Of a DNA stretch of 64,000 nucleotides, positions 30,826 to 40,562 are shown piece by piece (positions within the stretch are counted from its first letter, which is position 1; each line of letters opens with the position of its first letter). Source of the stretch: Hyperoodon ampullatus (taxonomy: Eukaryota; Chordata; Mammalia; Artiodactyla; Ziphiidae); the NCBI GenBank assembly GCA_949752795.1, contig OX457065.1:1426001-1490000 (forward strand). Reading direction: 5' to 3'. Below the pieces are notes generated by a model that did no database searches, had not been told where the DNA came from, and saw only the letters and a program-made list of their open reading frames with translations. Both the position numbers and the translations under genes were made by a program.

Positions 30826-31048
30826 AAAAGAAAACAAAAATCCTGAATAAAGTATTAGCAGAATGGATCCAGTAGGCCAGGAAGAGAATAAAGTGCCAAT
30901 ACAAGGCAAGGATACGGGAATGCAAGGCTGGTTCAATATTAGTGCTCTTGGTGCTGCTATTCATGGCATTAATTGTCCAACAGAGAAAAGCTTTGGTTAT
31001 GTCCTTGGGACTAAAAAAGAATTTAATAATATTCAACATCCATCCCTG
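30826..31048 (+). mobile_element. L1 ORF2 fragment, sense, part 1
   Basis: 'atcctgaataaagtattagc', 'aatgcaaggctggttcaata' and 'agaaaagctttggttatgtc' match the L1 ORF2 segment 'aaatcctcaacaaaatattagc ... ggaatgcaaggatggttcaa ... gcagaaaaagcttttgac'. A SINE is inserted at its 3' side. Confidence 0.88.
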
Positions 31049-31261
31049 GTTTTTTTTTTTTTTTTTTTTAACGGTATGTGGGCCTCTCACTGTTGTGGCC
31101 TCTCCCGTTGTGGAGCACAGGCTCCGGACGCGCAGGCTCAGCGGCCATGGCTCACGGGCCCAGCCGCTCCGCGGCATGTGGGATCTTCCCGGACCGGGGC
31201 ACGAACCCGTGTCCCCTGCATCGGCAGGCGGACTCTCAGCCACTGCGCCACCAGGGAAGCC
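31049..31261 (-). mobile_element. CHR-family SINE, antisense, nested in L1
   Basis: Antisense short cetacean-type copy from a T-run and 'acggtatgtgggcctctcac' to 'gcgccaccagggaagc'. The target duplication 'ccatccctg' is at 31040-31048 and 31262-31270. It splits an L1 ORF2 fragment. Confidence 0.96.
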
Positions 31262-31270
31262 CCATCCCTG

Positions 31271-31389
31271 TTTTTTTAAAAGCAGCTTTCAATAAACAAG
31301 GCAGAAAAGGAAACTTTCTCTCCTTTGATAGAGTTATTTGTCAGAAAGCAAACAGCAAAGATCAGATTTCATGATGAAAGACAAAAAGT
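31271..31389 (+). mobile_element. L1 ORF2 fragment, sense, probable continuation
   Basis: 'ttcaataaacaaggcagaaa', 'aggaaactttctctcctttg' and 'gtcagaaagcaaacagcaaa' loosely follow the ORF2 region after 'attcaacatccat'. Confidence 0.55.
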
Positions 31390-31605
31390 ATTTTCTTTGG
31401 GAAGTTCTTCAGGGAAGATTCTGTTGTTCTCTGGGGTAGAGCTGTGTCCAGTGTCTTTGATATACACTTTCACTCCTCCCTTATTTCTCTTCAAAACTTT
31501 CTGATGGACTTTGTCCACGGGTCACATCTGTGTTTCCGGGGCCTGGAGGGATTTCTGCCGCAGAGCAAATGTTGCATAAATAATGAATGAATGAACAATG
31601 GAACA
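31390..31605 (+). mobile_element. L2-like 3' end inserted between L1 parts
   Basis: The end 'gtttccggggcctggaggga' followed by 'gcaaatgttgcataaataat' and 'gaatgaatgaa' resembles the sense L2 terminus ('cctagcacagtgcctggcac ... aataaatgtttgttgaatgaatga'). The upstream half is unassigned. Confidence 0.5.
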
Positions 31606-31825
31606 AATCAAAGATGCCTAGTATCAAATTCGTATTCAACATTATCCTGGGGATCATAGACACAGCAGCAAAACAGATAAAAGACATGATATGTAAATAC
31701 TGGAGAGGAAAAGATTAAACTACAAGTCTTTGCATCTGATATAAATACCGACCTAAAATTTTCAATAAGAAAATCCAGAAAGCTATTCAGATACAATATG
31801 ATGCAAAACTACAGCACGATTTTCA
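31606..31825 (+). mobile_element. L1 ORF2 fragment, sense, part 3
   Basis: 'attcaacattatcctgggga', 'gcaaaacagataaaagacat', 'tgcatctgatataaataccg' and 'gctattcagatacaatatga' follow the ORF2 order 'ttcaacatagtgctggaa ... cagatgacatgat'. Confidence 0.65.
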
Positions 31826-32560
31826 AAGATCCTACATAGGTCAGGATGGTACGGGTCACAGGGTCACCCAGCTCAAAATGGTTTTTCTCGTTAAGCAGAC
31901 AGCCTGCGATGGTTCCATCTTCAGCACGGTGGCTGCGGGGCCTCCACTAATGCCCAAACACCTTTTCATTTCCCTGTCCGTGCGTATATCTGCCTATCTC
32001 TGTCTGGCTCCGTTCTCCAGACAGGAAGTTTACAAGTATCAGGGAAAAGAACCACTGGCTGCCCCAGACGCACAATCCCGGCAGGACAAGTGCTTCTGTC
32101 TCTGCCGGGCACATACTGTTTCCAGGGAGAATGGTTGGTGACCCACTTTGGGTTGCAGCCCAACTACTGGGTGCCTCATGCACCAAGGGATGGGTTGTCA
32201 GCATTCCAGCCAGGGTCCCAGACTGTCCCACTGACTGCATGTGGGTATGCATGTGTGCGTGTGCGTGTAGCCGGTGGGGGGGTGGGGGTGGGTGGACCTC
32301 GACTGGCAGGCTCACCAGGACCACATGCAGTGGGAGAAGAGCTCCCACAGCGAGAGGTGCTATTTCCACTGAAGAGAGAGGCACGAGCACCCTGAGAGGA
32401 TGGAGAACAGCTGCAGCCGCTCCAGCCCCCCACCCCTGGCTGCTCAGAACACGTGCTTCTCGCCATGTGTAAGATCCCAAACTGTCCACGTAAATCCAAA
32501 CTCCACTCCTCTCCGCAGAGGGAGACGACCCACAGTCATATCCAGGTCCTTCCTCTGGCC
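31826..32560. other. Unassigned sequence with a GT-rich tract
   Basis: No gene seen. A degenerate GT-rich stretch at about 32239-32292 includes 'gtgtgcgtgtgcgtgtagcc' and then G-runs ('ggtggggggg'). Confidence 0.4.
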
Positions 32561-32564
32561 CCAA

Positions 32565-32875
32565 ATCCCGGGCCCCGGGCGGCACTCGGTCCTCTAAGCG
32601 TGTTAGGACACGACGCCTTGTCTAACCAGCTACGCCTCGGTCGTGAGTTTAACCCCCAGCTTGTCCCGTCCACGAATGCGCTTAGGAAGCGGGGCTGGTC
32701 CAGCATCCGCGTCTTCCGCTGTGTCTTCGGCGCCACCGAGAGCAGTGCAACGCGTGTCCTTCAGTTCCGTCTCCCCAGAGTCACCTCCAGCCCCATCCGC
32801 GGGCCGTCCAGCCTGTCTACGGCTTTCATCCCAACGACTGCGTTTCCTGGGTCTCCGGTGGCTCCTTTTCGTGCC
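32565..32875. promoter_or_regulatory. CpG-rich block (CpG-island-like)
   Basis: About 31 CpG in about 310 bp at only some 60% GC, so the observed/expected ratio is near 1 by hand count, the strongest CpG retention in the window. It includes 'gacacgacgccttgtctaac' and 'ttccgctgtgtcttcggcgc'. No repeat is recognised and no supported exon is present. A 220-codon plus-strand frame crosses it but has no domain. Confidence 0.5.
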
Positions 32876-34629
32876 CTGGTATTCTGCCCTCTCCCTGCGC
32901 AGCAATCAGCGTCGTTTTCTAAGTTCTCCTCCTCGAGGGCTCCCCATGCTCCTCGGGTGTCTCTTCTCCAGCGTGAAAATACCGAGCTCCCTGGTGAGGT
33001 GAGGGTTTCCCTGGCGCCTTCAGTGATCTCGGATGGAAGCTCGAATTTGGACCCGATCTGCTGCCTGTTAGATGAGGCTTCTGTCCGCTGTGGCATCCGC
33101 GGTGCAGGGCGCTGACTTGCTGGGTCTCCCCCGGCCTGCCGTCATCCGAGGGCCCTCACCCGGCCATTGGCTGCCTCCTTTCCTGACCCGTGTTGCAGTG
33201 GGGAGGGAAATGGGCTCTGGGCAGCTACTCAGACCCGGTTCTGCAGCCAGGCACCTCCGCCGTGCCCTCAGGCCCCACTCCTGTGTCCGCACCTCGAGTG
33301 GAGGGGACCCCAGGATCCCTTCACCGCGGCCAGCACACACTGGGGGCCGTTCTTCAATCCAGCCCCCTCTGCATTCCAATCCAAAGGTCTCTGCTTTGCT
33401 TATGACACTTTTGTCCCTGTTTCCTAGAGCTGTTCTAGACTCAGGAGACAGAGAGAGACCAAGATGGAGAAGAGACAGAGAGAAAGGCTCCTTGCATCAT
33501 TTCCAGGGATTTGAAGCAGGAGGAGGTGGGACCGTAACCCAGTCTGCCATCTGTAGCTTTTTCTTTTTTCTCCCCATATTAAAAATACGTTACGACAGTG
33601 GATAATAAAGGATGCGTGTAGGGTAAGATTAAAAGAGAAATAGAAAACCAGGACTGACAAAAGGAGGAGAGGTGACGTCTCGATCCTGAAGGTTACAGAG
33701 GGGCAGCCCAGCAGCCGGAGTGAAGAGGGGGCCGGGGGTCAAGCCCACCCGGTGTCCTCGGCACCGGCGCACTCCCAGCCCGCGCTGCTCCTCAGCAAAC
33801 ACTTGGTGGATGAGCATCCTCATTCCCTGGCTCTTTGTTCATCTGTTCAGCAGCACAGTCCGTGCTAACTGGAGAGAAGGCGTGAAACCTCCTTGCTGGT
33901 CGTATCATTTTTCCTCTCAGTAAATTAATGGCCGTCTGTCACATGCAGCACAGAACGGACAGTGCCTTTGACGCTGCTTTACGGGAAATGTGAAGACACT
34001 TGCGCGCGACCAGTTTTCAGATGACCTTTGGTGAAGCCCAAGAGCCTCACATTCAGAAGAGCCCCGGGGCAGGCACGTTTCACCCGCCTGTCCTGGACCC
34101 GCCTCTCCTTGGGACCGTCCTTCCTGGTCTTGGTGGGGGGTGCGGTTGACCGGGCTGGGAACAGACTGCCCCCACCCTCCCGCCCCCGGCTCTGAGGAGG
34201 TGCAGCGGCTCTTCTGTGCCCTCCATGGCCCGCCTGCCTGGCTCCCCAGAAACAGCCCACACTTTGCGGCCAGGCCTGCAATCACTGCTCTCTGGGTCCC
34301 CAGCACGACCCTTGGTCTGGATCCGTGCTGAGCCACTCTGGCCAAAGGAAGGCACTCCTGTCTGCTGCTCTGAGCACCAGCCTCTGCGAGTCCAGGGGCC
34401 CGGGTCCTAGTCCTGGGCCCGCGGTGAGCTGTCCTGACTCATCTTGTTGATGATGATGATGACAGGCACACCGCTGTTCCCACCCGTCTGGTCCAGGTGG
34501 CACCTGGCTCCCAGACTCCTAGGTGTCCGTGAGGGTGGCGACTGGACCCTGCTTCTCGCCCCACCCATGCCCCTCAGCCTCCCCCAGCACTGAGGAGGGG
34601 GGTGAATTGGGAAAGCGGATTTCCAGCGA
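32876..34629. other. GC-rich unique sequence, no gene seen
   Basis: No transposon or exon recognised. 33.43-33.66 kb is purine-rich ('gacagagagagaccaagatg'), and 34447-34462 is a short (TGA)n. Confidence 0.4.
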
Positions 34630-34802
34630 GGGGAGTCCTGCGAGTTTTGCTTTATAAGCTATAGGCGCTTTATTAGCCTGTTGTTACGTTGTCTCTTTGT
34701 CTGAAGATTAAGTAGGAGTTGCCTCCCTTAGGGAGGGGAGGGTTGGAGAGGAGAGGGGTGTTGTTAATTAGCCATCCCCTTTCAAGGCCAAGGGCCCATT
34801 TA
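34630..34802. promoter_or_regulatory. Candidate conserved non-coding element C
   Basis: 'ttttgctttataagctatag', 'tgaagattaagtaggagttg', 'ggtgttgttaattagccatc' (TAATTAG homeodomain core) and 'tttcaaggccaagggcccat' (TCAAGGCCA, an NR5A/ERR-like half site). No repeat match. Flanked by GC-rich sequence and a MIR. Confidence 0.27.
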
Positions 34803-34829
34803 TAGTCTGCCCGTGGGGCTCTGCAGGAG

Positions 34830-34970
34830 GCCGTCCTGGGTGAGTCTCAGCCCTGCCTCTTGCTGGCCTGGACCTGCCTTGGTCTCCATCTCCCCATCTG
34901 TAAAGTGGCATCACCGTACCCGTGCCTTAGGTGTGTGGGAAGCGCATACAGCAGCACCCTGGAAGCCCCA
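34830..34970 (+). mobile_element. MIR SINE fragment
   Basis: 'ccatctccccatctgtaaag' followed by 'tggcatcaccgtacccgtgc' is the MIR 3'-half, with a degraded head upstream ('cttgctggcctggacct'). Confidence 0.8.
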
Positions 34971-35129
34971 GCCTGAGGGGCGCTCACGAGCCTCTCTCTT
35001 CTCTTCGGGGGGACCGGGCCCCACACCCGCCGAACTCACAGGGTCGTGGAGCCAGAGCGGGGGGAGGAGGCTGGTCCAGCGCTGCAGGGGTCACGCCCCT
35101 TCCCCTGGATCCCGTAGAGATAATTCCTC

Positions 35130-35735
35130 ACGATGCTGTGCATTCGTGTTACCTGAGGGGTTGTGGGGAAAGGCAAACAAGAGCCAGATCCTGCAGAGAG
35201 ATGCTATAGGTCGAAAGGTGTGTCCATCTGTTACACGGGGTATCTCTGCATAGGTATGGATATATCTGTAGAGGGAGAATATACATACATCATATGCTGT
35301 GTCAGATTTGAAGCATTAGAAAAAATACCTAAGCAAGGATTCACCGAAAAGCTTGTAAGTGGAAACAGTGTAAAATAACCCAAATGTCCTTCACTGATGA
35401 ACGGGTGGCCACAGTGTGGCAGGTCCACACAGTGGACTGTCATTCAGCCATGAAAAGAGATGAAGTGCCGACATGCCCCGCGGCGCGGAGGAGCCCTGAG
35501 AGCAGCGCGGGGCCGAGCCCACTGCAGGGCAGCGCGTCGTACGGCGTGAATCCCACTCGCGCGACTTGTCCAGAAGAGAAGCCACGGAGGTGGGGAGTGG
35601 GCTGGTGGCTCCAGGGGCTGGGGAGTCACTGCTGGCAGCCAGGCTTCTTTTTTGCGGTGGCAGAATGTTCTGGGATTAGATATTGGCGGTGGATGCAAAA
35701 AGCACGGAATCTTGTGTTTTAAAGGGAGGATCTTA
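35130..35735 (+). mobile_element. L1, sense, distal ORF2 and 3' UTR, locally GC-shifted
   Basis: 'aaaataacccaaatgtcctt', 'cactgatgaacgggtggcca', 'cattcagccatgaaaagaga' and 'aatgttctgggattagatat' are L1 landmarks in order. Between 35470 and 35600 the expected AT-rich '...aaaacattatgctaagtgaa...' region reads 'gaggagccctgagagcagcg' and 'cggggccgagcccactgc', with many CpG. The ends of the same element remain AT-rich. Confidence 0.88.
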
Positions 35736-35799
35736 TAGCACATGAATCTTATATCTATAGAAGTATTATCGTTGTGCTGTGAGGCTGGGCCCTAATATA

Positions 35800-35992
35800 T
35801 CAGGGTCGCCCTCAGATTGGTAAGAGAGTCACCTCGAGGCAGAGAAGCTTCGTCTCTGATAGAAAACATCTCTGAATTATCTCTTCTGTGCTATGGAAAT
35901 AGAGCGCCGGGACTATTCAGTTGTTTAAACATCTGGCAGCATATCAATAAATATGTCACTGCATTTCTCAGTGGGAAAAAAAAACCAGATGC
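35800..35992. promoter_or_regulatory. Candidate conserved non-coding element D
   Basis: Unique AT-balanced segment with 'gaaaacatctctgaattatc' (GATA-like), 'agttgtttaaacatctggca' (GTTTAAAC FOX-like palindrome beside a CATCTG E-box) and 'atatcaataaatatgtcact' (ATAAATA FOX-like core). It sits just after an L1 terminus and is bounded by an A-run at 35977. Confidence 0.3.
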
Positions 35993-36439
35993 CTGGACCA
36001 GCCCCCTTCAGGCTGCCACGTGTCCTCCACACGGGAGCGTCCATCCGTTCGGCCGGTACTCTCCGTCCAGGATTCCTGCCCCTTGAGCGCCAAGGCGCCG
36101 GGGCCTGGGAAGTGTCCGTCCTGGGTCGCCGGCCCACAGGGGTGTCCACCAGGCTGTCTGGAGGCCACTCGTCTCCTGGCCTCGGTCCCAGGTGGTTCTG
36201 CATCCGCCTCACCTTGTCCTTGCTCCCGCGGGCTCTGGGACTCTCCCTGGACCCCCTCTTCTCCGCCATTCTGGAGTCACGCCGCCTTCCCCGAGTGCCG
36301 CGAGGATGGCCGTCTCTCCGGATCCCCAAGTCCTTCTGTGGCTTCTCTCCTTCATGCTGCCCCCTCAGCCCAGGAGATGGTGGCAGGGCCGAGAGCACCT
36401 CTCCGGGACACGAGGACATCTACGCTGCGTGCGCACCCC
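35993..36439. other. GC-rich unique sequence, no gene seen
   Basis: Nothing recognised. Overlapping 160-170-codon frames on both strands are unsupported. Confidence 0.4.
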
Positions 36440-36823
36440 TGCAACCTGATGTCATGCCCCACCTGGGCCCTTGAGCCTGCGCTTGGTCTGTCCTGTGACC
36501 TGCTTTGGCCAAGGGGCCACCAGAGGACATGATGCAAGAAGGGGCTGGCAAGCGCTTGCCCCGCTGGCCGCCCCGAGCCCACCATGGAGAGAAGCTGGGT
36601 CGCCTCTCTGAGGATGGGAGCATGGCCCGCCCACCCCAGCCTCTCAGCAGAGGCCCAGATGTGTGGGTGAGGCTGCCATGGGCCATCCAATCCCAGCAGA
36701 GCCAGCAAAGACCAGAAGGACCGCCCAGCCAACTCACAGAACAATGAGAAATAGTAAATTTGCTGACTTAAGCCACTGAGTTTGGGGGATGGCTTGTTAC
36801 GTGGTGAAAGCTAGCTGATACAC
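36440..36823 (+). mobile_element. Old LTR, MaLR-like, sense
   Basis: 'tgacctgctttggccaaggg', 'accagaggacatgatgcaag', 'catgggccatccaatcccag', 'acttaagccactgagtttgg' and 'gatggcttgttacgtggtga' then 'agctgatacac'. This follows the common mammalian LTR order and is the same type as the 8.0-8.48 kb copy. Solo LTR, no internal genes. Confidence 0.75.
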
Positions 36824-36869
36824 CTCCGGCCCGGGAGACTGTCCCCCAGGGGAAGAGGAGCTGTCACTG

Positions 36870-37130
36870 GGTCACCACGTGATCTTTCCAATCCATCTCC
36901 GAGCTTTGAGATCCTCGGGGCTTTTAGTAATTGGCATCCCAGGCTCTTGCCAATTAAAGGCATTGGCTCCTGAAGTGAAAAAGCCAAGACTCTGTAACTC
37001 TTGTGCAGCTGCTGTAACGTCCCTTCACATAGGGACAGATGCTTCATGGTCCTGTTTAGGTAGGGGAAGAGCTACAGGTCAAAGAGGAATTAGGCTGAAC
37101 AAAAAACTAATTGTAACACAGCAAAATATG
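36870..37130. promoter_or_regulatory. Candidate conserved non-coding element E
   Basis: 'gcttttagtaattggcatcc' (TAATTG), 'cttgccaattaaaggcattg', 'acaggtcaaagaggaattag' (AGGTCAAAG, a nuclear-receptor half site that overlaps a TCF/HNF4-like core) and 'aaaaactaattgtaacacag'. No repeat recognised; the adjacent sequence is an L2 terminus. Highest motif density among the candidates. Confidence 0.32.
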
Positions 37131-37131
37131 A

Positions 37132-37290
37132 TCTCATCCATGTGTATTGAGTTCTCCCAGAGTCCGGGGCCTTGCTAGGTGCTGGGGACACAGGAGGAGC
37201 CTAGCAGACCCAGTCCCGCAGCCGGGACCCCACTGCCTGGCCCCAGACCCACAGCTCAATCGAGTCATCACACAAATGATGCCTCATCCG
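37132..37290 (-). mobile_element. L2 LINE 3' end fragment
   Basis: 'gtattgagttctcccagagt' then 'gccttgctaggtgctgggga' and 'cacaggaggagcctagcaga' follow the antisense L2 terminus order ('tattgagcacctact ... gtgctaggcgctggggatacag'). Confidence 0.75.
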
Positions 37291-39140
37291 TTCACAAGCA
37301 TTCACAGGTGTTCACAAGTGCCACAAGCTCCGGAAGGCACCAGGCACACAGCACTGACCACCCGGGATTCTGCACCCTGGGAGGCAGGCACACGTGGGCA
37401 GCAGGTGACAGGAAGCCTGGTCCCAGGTGGGGGCAGGGGAGGGGAGGACACAGCCAGCGCAAAGGCCCAGCTGCAGCCAGGAGGACCCGGGAGAAAGTCA
37501 AAGTGTTGGGGGACACAGAATGTGGGGGAGGCCAGGGGGACAGACCACTTGAATGACCTCCTCAGACCCCAGTGGGATTCAGGAGGCTCTGGAGGGGGAG
37601 GGCGTCGCTGCCTCTCCCACCTGGCTCCACCTGGCCCAGGTATTGAAGGCACCCTGTCAGCAGCCTGGCCTCCCTGCCCTGAGGCTCACCCAGCCCTGGG
37701 CATCCTGCCCTGCAGCTCCCACACCGCCGCTCGTAGCCCAGCGAGTTACCCTGAAGAGGTGTCTCAGGCTCCACCCCTCCCCACGGCTGTGACACCCCAG
37801 GACTCCGCTGTCTGGCTGGAGGGCCGGCACTGGTCGCAGCAGTGCCCGTAAAGATCGTAGCTGGCCCAGAGTACACGCTCAGTACCTGTGTGAGGCTGTC
37901 TGTGATTGCCGTCTTCATGTGCTGGGGACTCACAGGGGGCACAGGGAGAGACGGGGGTTCTCCTGGGGTCTGGACACTCGCTGAGGAGGCAGGTACTGAA
38001 GAAAGCTGCCCTCTGCCACCAGCAGCGGCCCCAGGGTCCCAGAAAGAAGGTGCCCCAAGAGGTGCCTGGGCTAAGTGCCGGCCAGGGGCAGAGGGAGGAA
38101 TCCCAGCCCCGCCCGGGTTCATGGGCCCCAGACCAGAGGTCCAGCCCAGACCTCAGGCCAGGGTCCAAATCCCAGCTTAGCAGAGGAGAGGCATGGGCCA
38201 GCCTGGCAGCAGGCGAGGGCGGCAGGGTGGGGGCACCGGCTGTGGGCCCGAGGCTTCGCCCCTTCATTTGCAGCGCAGAGCAGAGGGCCGGTGGCCAGGC
38301 TCCGAGGACGAGCCCCCAGCCCAGGGCCCGGCTCCACACTGGGCCGGCCGCTTCCTGCAGGGCGGGTCCTCGGACACGGGCGGTAAAGGGGTTTCAGGAA
38401 CAGGGAGCTGCACGGGGCCTGGATCTTATTCGTCGTTGATTTGCCGCAAGGGTTGCTAAGCTCCCACCAGGTAACAGCACCGTGTCCCACTTAGAGGTCA
38501 AGGTGCTCACCTTCCGTGGTGGCCACAGGGATGTGCCCCCAGACCCCTTTCTGGTTGCCACAGCTGCTGGGGCTGTTACAGGTGTCTCAGTGTCAGCTGC
38601 AGATGCCACCTCCCGGCCCATGCTCTGTCACTGACCCACGCAGGCGCCTCAAAGCTTGGTCACATCCCTGACTCGGGACGGCCCTGGGGGCCACTCCAGC
38701 TCCAGGTCCCGAGCAGCTCAGCGCCCCCTCTGAGCTCCCACTGCAGGCCTGGGCCGGGGCCCTCCCGAGGAGCCTGCTGTGTGCCCCTGGGGCCCCTGAC
38801 CGGCCACACCTCCACAGCCGACAACTAGTGGGTGAGAGCACGCAACAGCAAGTGAAGGACACCGTCCCCTCCGAGGGCTGGGAGGGCAGGGGCAGGGCGC
38901 CGCGACCACCGGGTGAGCGGACGAGGCGGGGAGGGGCCCCCCGGGGCAGGCAAGGAGGAAACAGTAGAGTTGAGACCCAGAGGCTGAAGCACAGACAGCC
39001 CTGCTGTGACAGCCAGGAGAGGGCGTCGGGGACGGGGACAGGGTGCAGTGAGGGTCAGGACCGGAGTGGCGGGAGCTGAAGGGCAGCAGGCGGGACGTGC
39101 CTCCGTCCTCAGGAGCCGTGCAGCCGGGTGCGCGGACAGC
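37291..39140. other. GC-rich, repeat-poor unique block
   Basis: No named transposon or exon seen over about 1.85 kb. The longest frames (37147-37851 plus, 37764-38339 minus, 38718-39302 minus) are Pro/Gly/Ser-rich and lack domains. Confidence 0.45.
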
Positions 39141-39144
39141 CCCT

Positions 39145-39255
39145 GGAGGGTCTCCTGGGGCGATGCCTGGAGGGCACCTGGAGGGGTGGATCTGGAGGGT
39201 GCCTCGGGGGATGCCTGAAGGGTTACCTGGCGGGGGTACCTGGAGGGAGCTCACT
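39145..39255 (+). repeat. Short minisatellite-like array of 'cctggaggg' units
   Basis: Irregular repeats of a 'gatgcctggagggcacctgg' type unit, with the variants 'ggatctggagggtgcctcgg', 'gatgcctgaagggttacctg' and 'gtacctggagggagctc'. Unit length is variable, roughly 15-20 bp, over about 110 bp. Confidence 0.6.
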
Positions 39256-39449
39256 GGCCTCATGCCTGGCCGGGGATGGCTCAGCCCCACCCACTGTGGC
39301 ACAGAACTGCCTGCACCCTCCCCAGTGCCACCCCTCCCCCTCCCGCCATGGGTCGCTTAGGGCCGGGCACCCTCTGGCTGCGCTCATTCTGCTGAGGGTG
39401 CAGAGGCTAATCCCCCGGGGCCGCCCTGGTCGCAGCTCAACCGCTCAGC

Positions 39450-39622
39450 CGTTTCACCCACAGAAATCCTCGCTTCGGAGATTCGCATCCAAAGCGGTTG
39501 GCAGCCTACTTCCTGCCGCGGCGCCGTTTAATCTGCTGGCACGGGGACTGTAGGTCCGGGACAATTAATTAAAGATCCCAGGGAGCAGCCAGCTCTCATT
39601 CAACCCTGCGTCGGGCTGGGTG
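39450..39622. promoter_or_regulatory. Candidate conserved non-coding element F
   Basis: 'gattcgcatccaaagcggtt', 'gccgtttaatctgctggcac', and 'gggacaattaattaaagatc' (overlapping AATTAATTAA homeodomain cores) before 'gccagctctcattcaacc'. Mixed CpG-containing and homeodomain-rich; no repeat match. Confidence 0.3.
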
Positions 39623-39629
39623 CCGGGTG

Positions 39630-39800
39630 AGAGCTCATCCAGCGGCCGCACTTTCTCCCTGCCAAGCACTCCCTCATCTAGCATCGCCATCGACCCTGGC
39701 CGCGCGCCGAGAGAAGGGGACCATTATCTCCATGTTGCAAGTGCGGAAACGGAGACTCGGGTTAAGTCGGGCGTTAGGGTCTCCCCTAACGAAAAAGCAG
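39630..39800 (-). mobile_element. MIR SINE fragment, GC-shifted
   Basis: 'gaccattatctccatgttgc', 'aagtgcggaaacggagactc' and 'gggttaagtcgggcgttagg' correspond to antisense MIR 'attatccccattttacagatgaggaaactgaggc'. Several A/T positions are now C/G. Confidence 0.75.
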
Positions 39801-40160
39801 AGCGGCCGAGGTCCACGCCGGGCAAGGCCCAGTCCTCTGTGCCCCCTCCCACCGTGCTCGGGGCCGCACAGCCCTCCTCCCAGCATCTCGGGGGCAGGAA
39901 GAGTGGTGCTGGGCCAGCTGTGCTCTCCAGGGCTGCAGAGAGCCAGCCCGGAGGTGCTACAAGGTCGAGAATTACCCTCGGTTGAGGTGAAACTTGTGAT
40001 TTCCTCAGGGAAAAACAGGATGGATCCCCTGAGCACGCGTGGGCCTCACGGCTTGGCGCTGCTGGGGGCCCAGAGACGGGTCCCCCCTCCCCCGCTCCCA
40101 CCTGAGCAGAGGGGCTCACAAGACCTCCTGCCTCACACGCTCTTCCTGAAAGGACTGTGA
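39801..40160. other. GC-rich unique sequence
   Basis: Nothing recognised. Crossed by a spurious 266-codon minus-strand frame. Confidence 0.4.
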
Positions 40161-40164
40161 TTTG

Positions 40165-40562
40165 GGTTTTCTGCAGCCGTTTTAACCAACAGATAATGCT
40201 ACGCGGCTTCCAAGGCGATAACGTAAAAGGCGCTGCAGCCTTGCGCGGCTCCGCTGGAGCCCTGACCTGCCAAGTGGGCTGTGCAGTCCCAGAGGCCACC
40301 ATGCCGAGAGGAAGCCCAAGCAGCCCGGGCACAGAGACGCACGTGGAGGCCCTGAGGCCACACAGGAGCAACGGGCAGGGCCAGCGGCTCAGCCTCCACT
40401 CCACCCGGTCTGCTGCGCGGGCTCCTCCATCTGATACCAACCGCGCGAGAAGCCCCCAGCCAGAGCTGCTGGCTGGGCACGTCCCATGAGACATAATAAA
40501 ATGACTGCTGTTGTCGTAAGACACTAATTTGAGGGTGTTTGGTCATCCAGCGATAGTCACCA
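40165..40562 (+). mobile_element. Old LTR, MaLR-like, sense, CpG-rich
   Basis: 'cgataacgtaaaaggcgctg', 'caccatgccgagaggaagcc', 'tgagacataataaaatgact' and 'gtcgtaagacactaatttga' follow the order of an MLT1-like LTR ('ggtcataaaaggc ... gaggaagcccaagcagcc ... ataaatgattgttgttttaagccacta'). It has no coding interior. Confidence 0.7.

Noticed and set aside
32453..33115. 220-codon plus-strand frame over a CpG-rich block, possible first exon
   Set aside because: The translation shows no domain, and no promoter or splice arrangement could be supported. The CpG block is kept as a feature without a gene.
37147..37851. 234-codon plus-strand open frame
   Set aside because: It starts inside an L2 terminus and is Pro/Gly/Ser-rich with no motif.
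39724..40524. 266-codon minus-strand open frame
   Set aside because: It crosses an antisense MIR and an old LTR and has no domain; a chance frame in GC-rich DNA.
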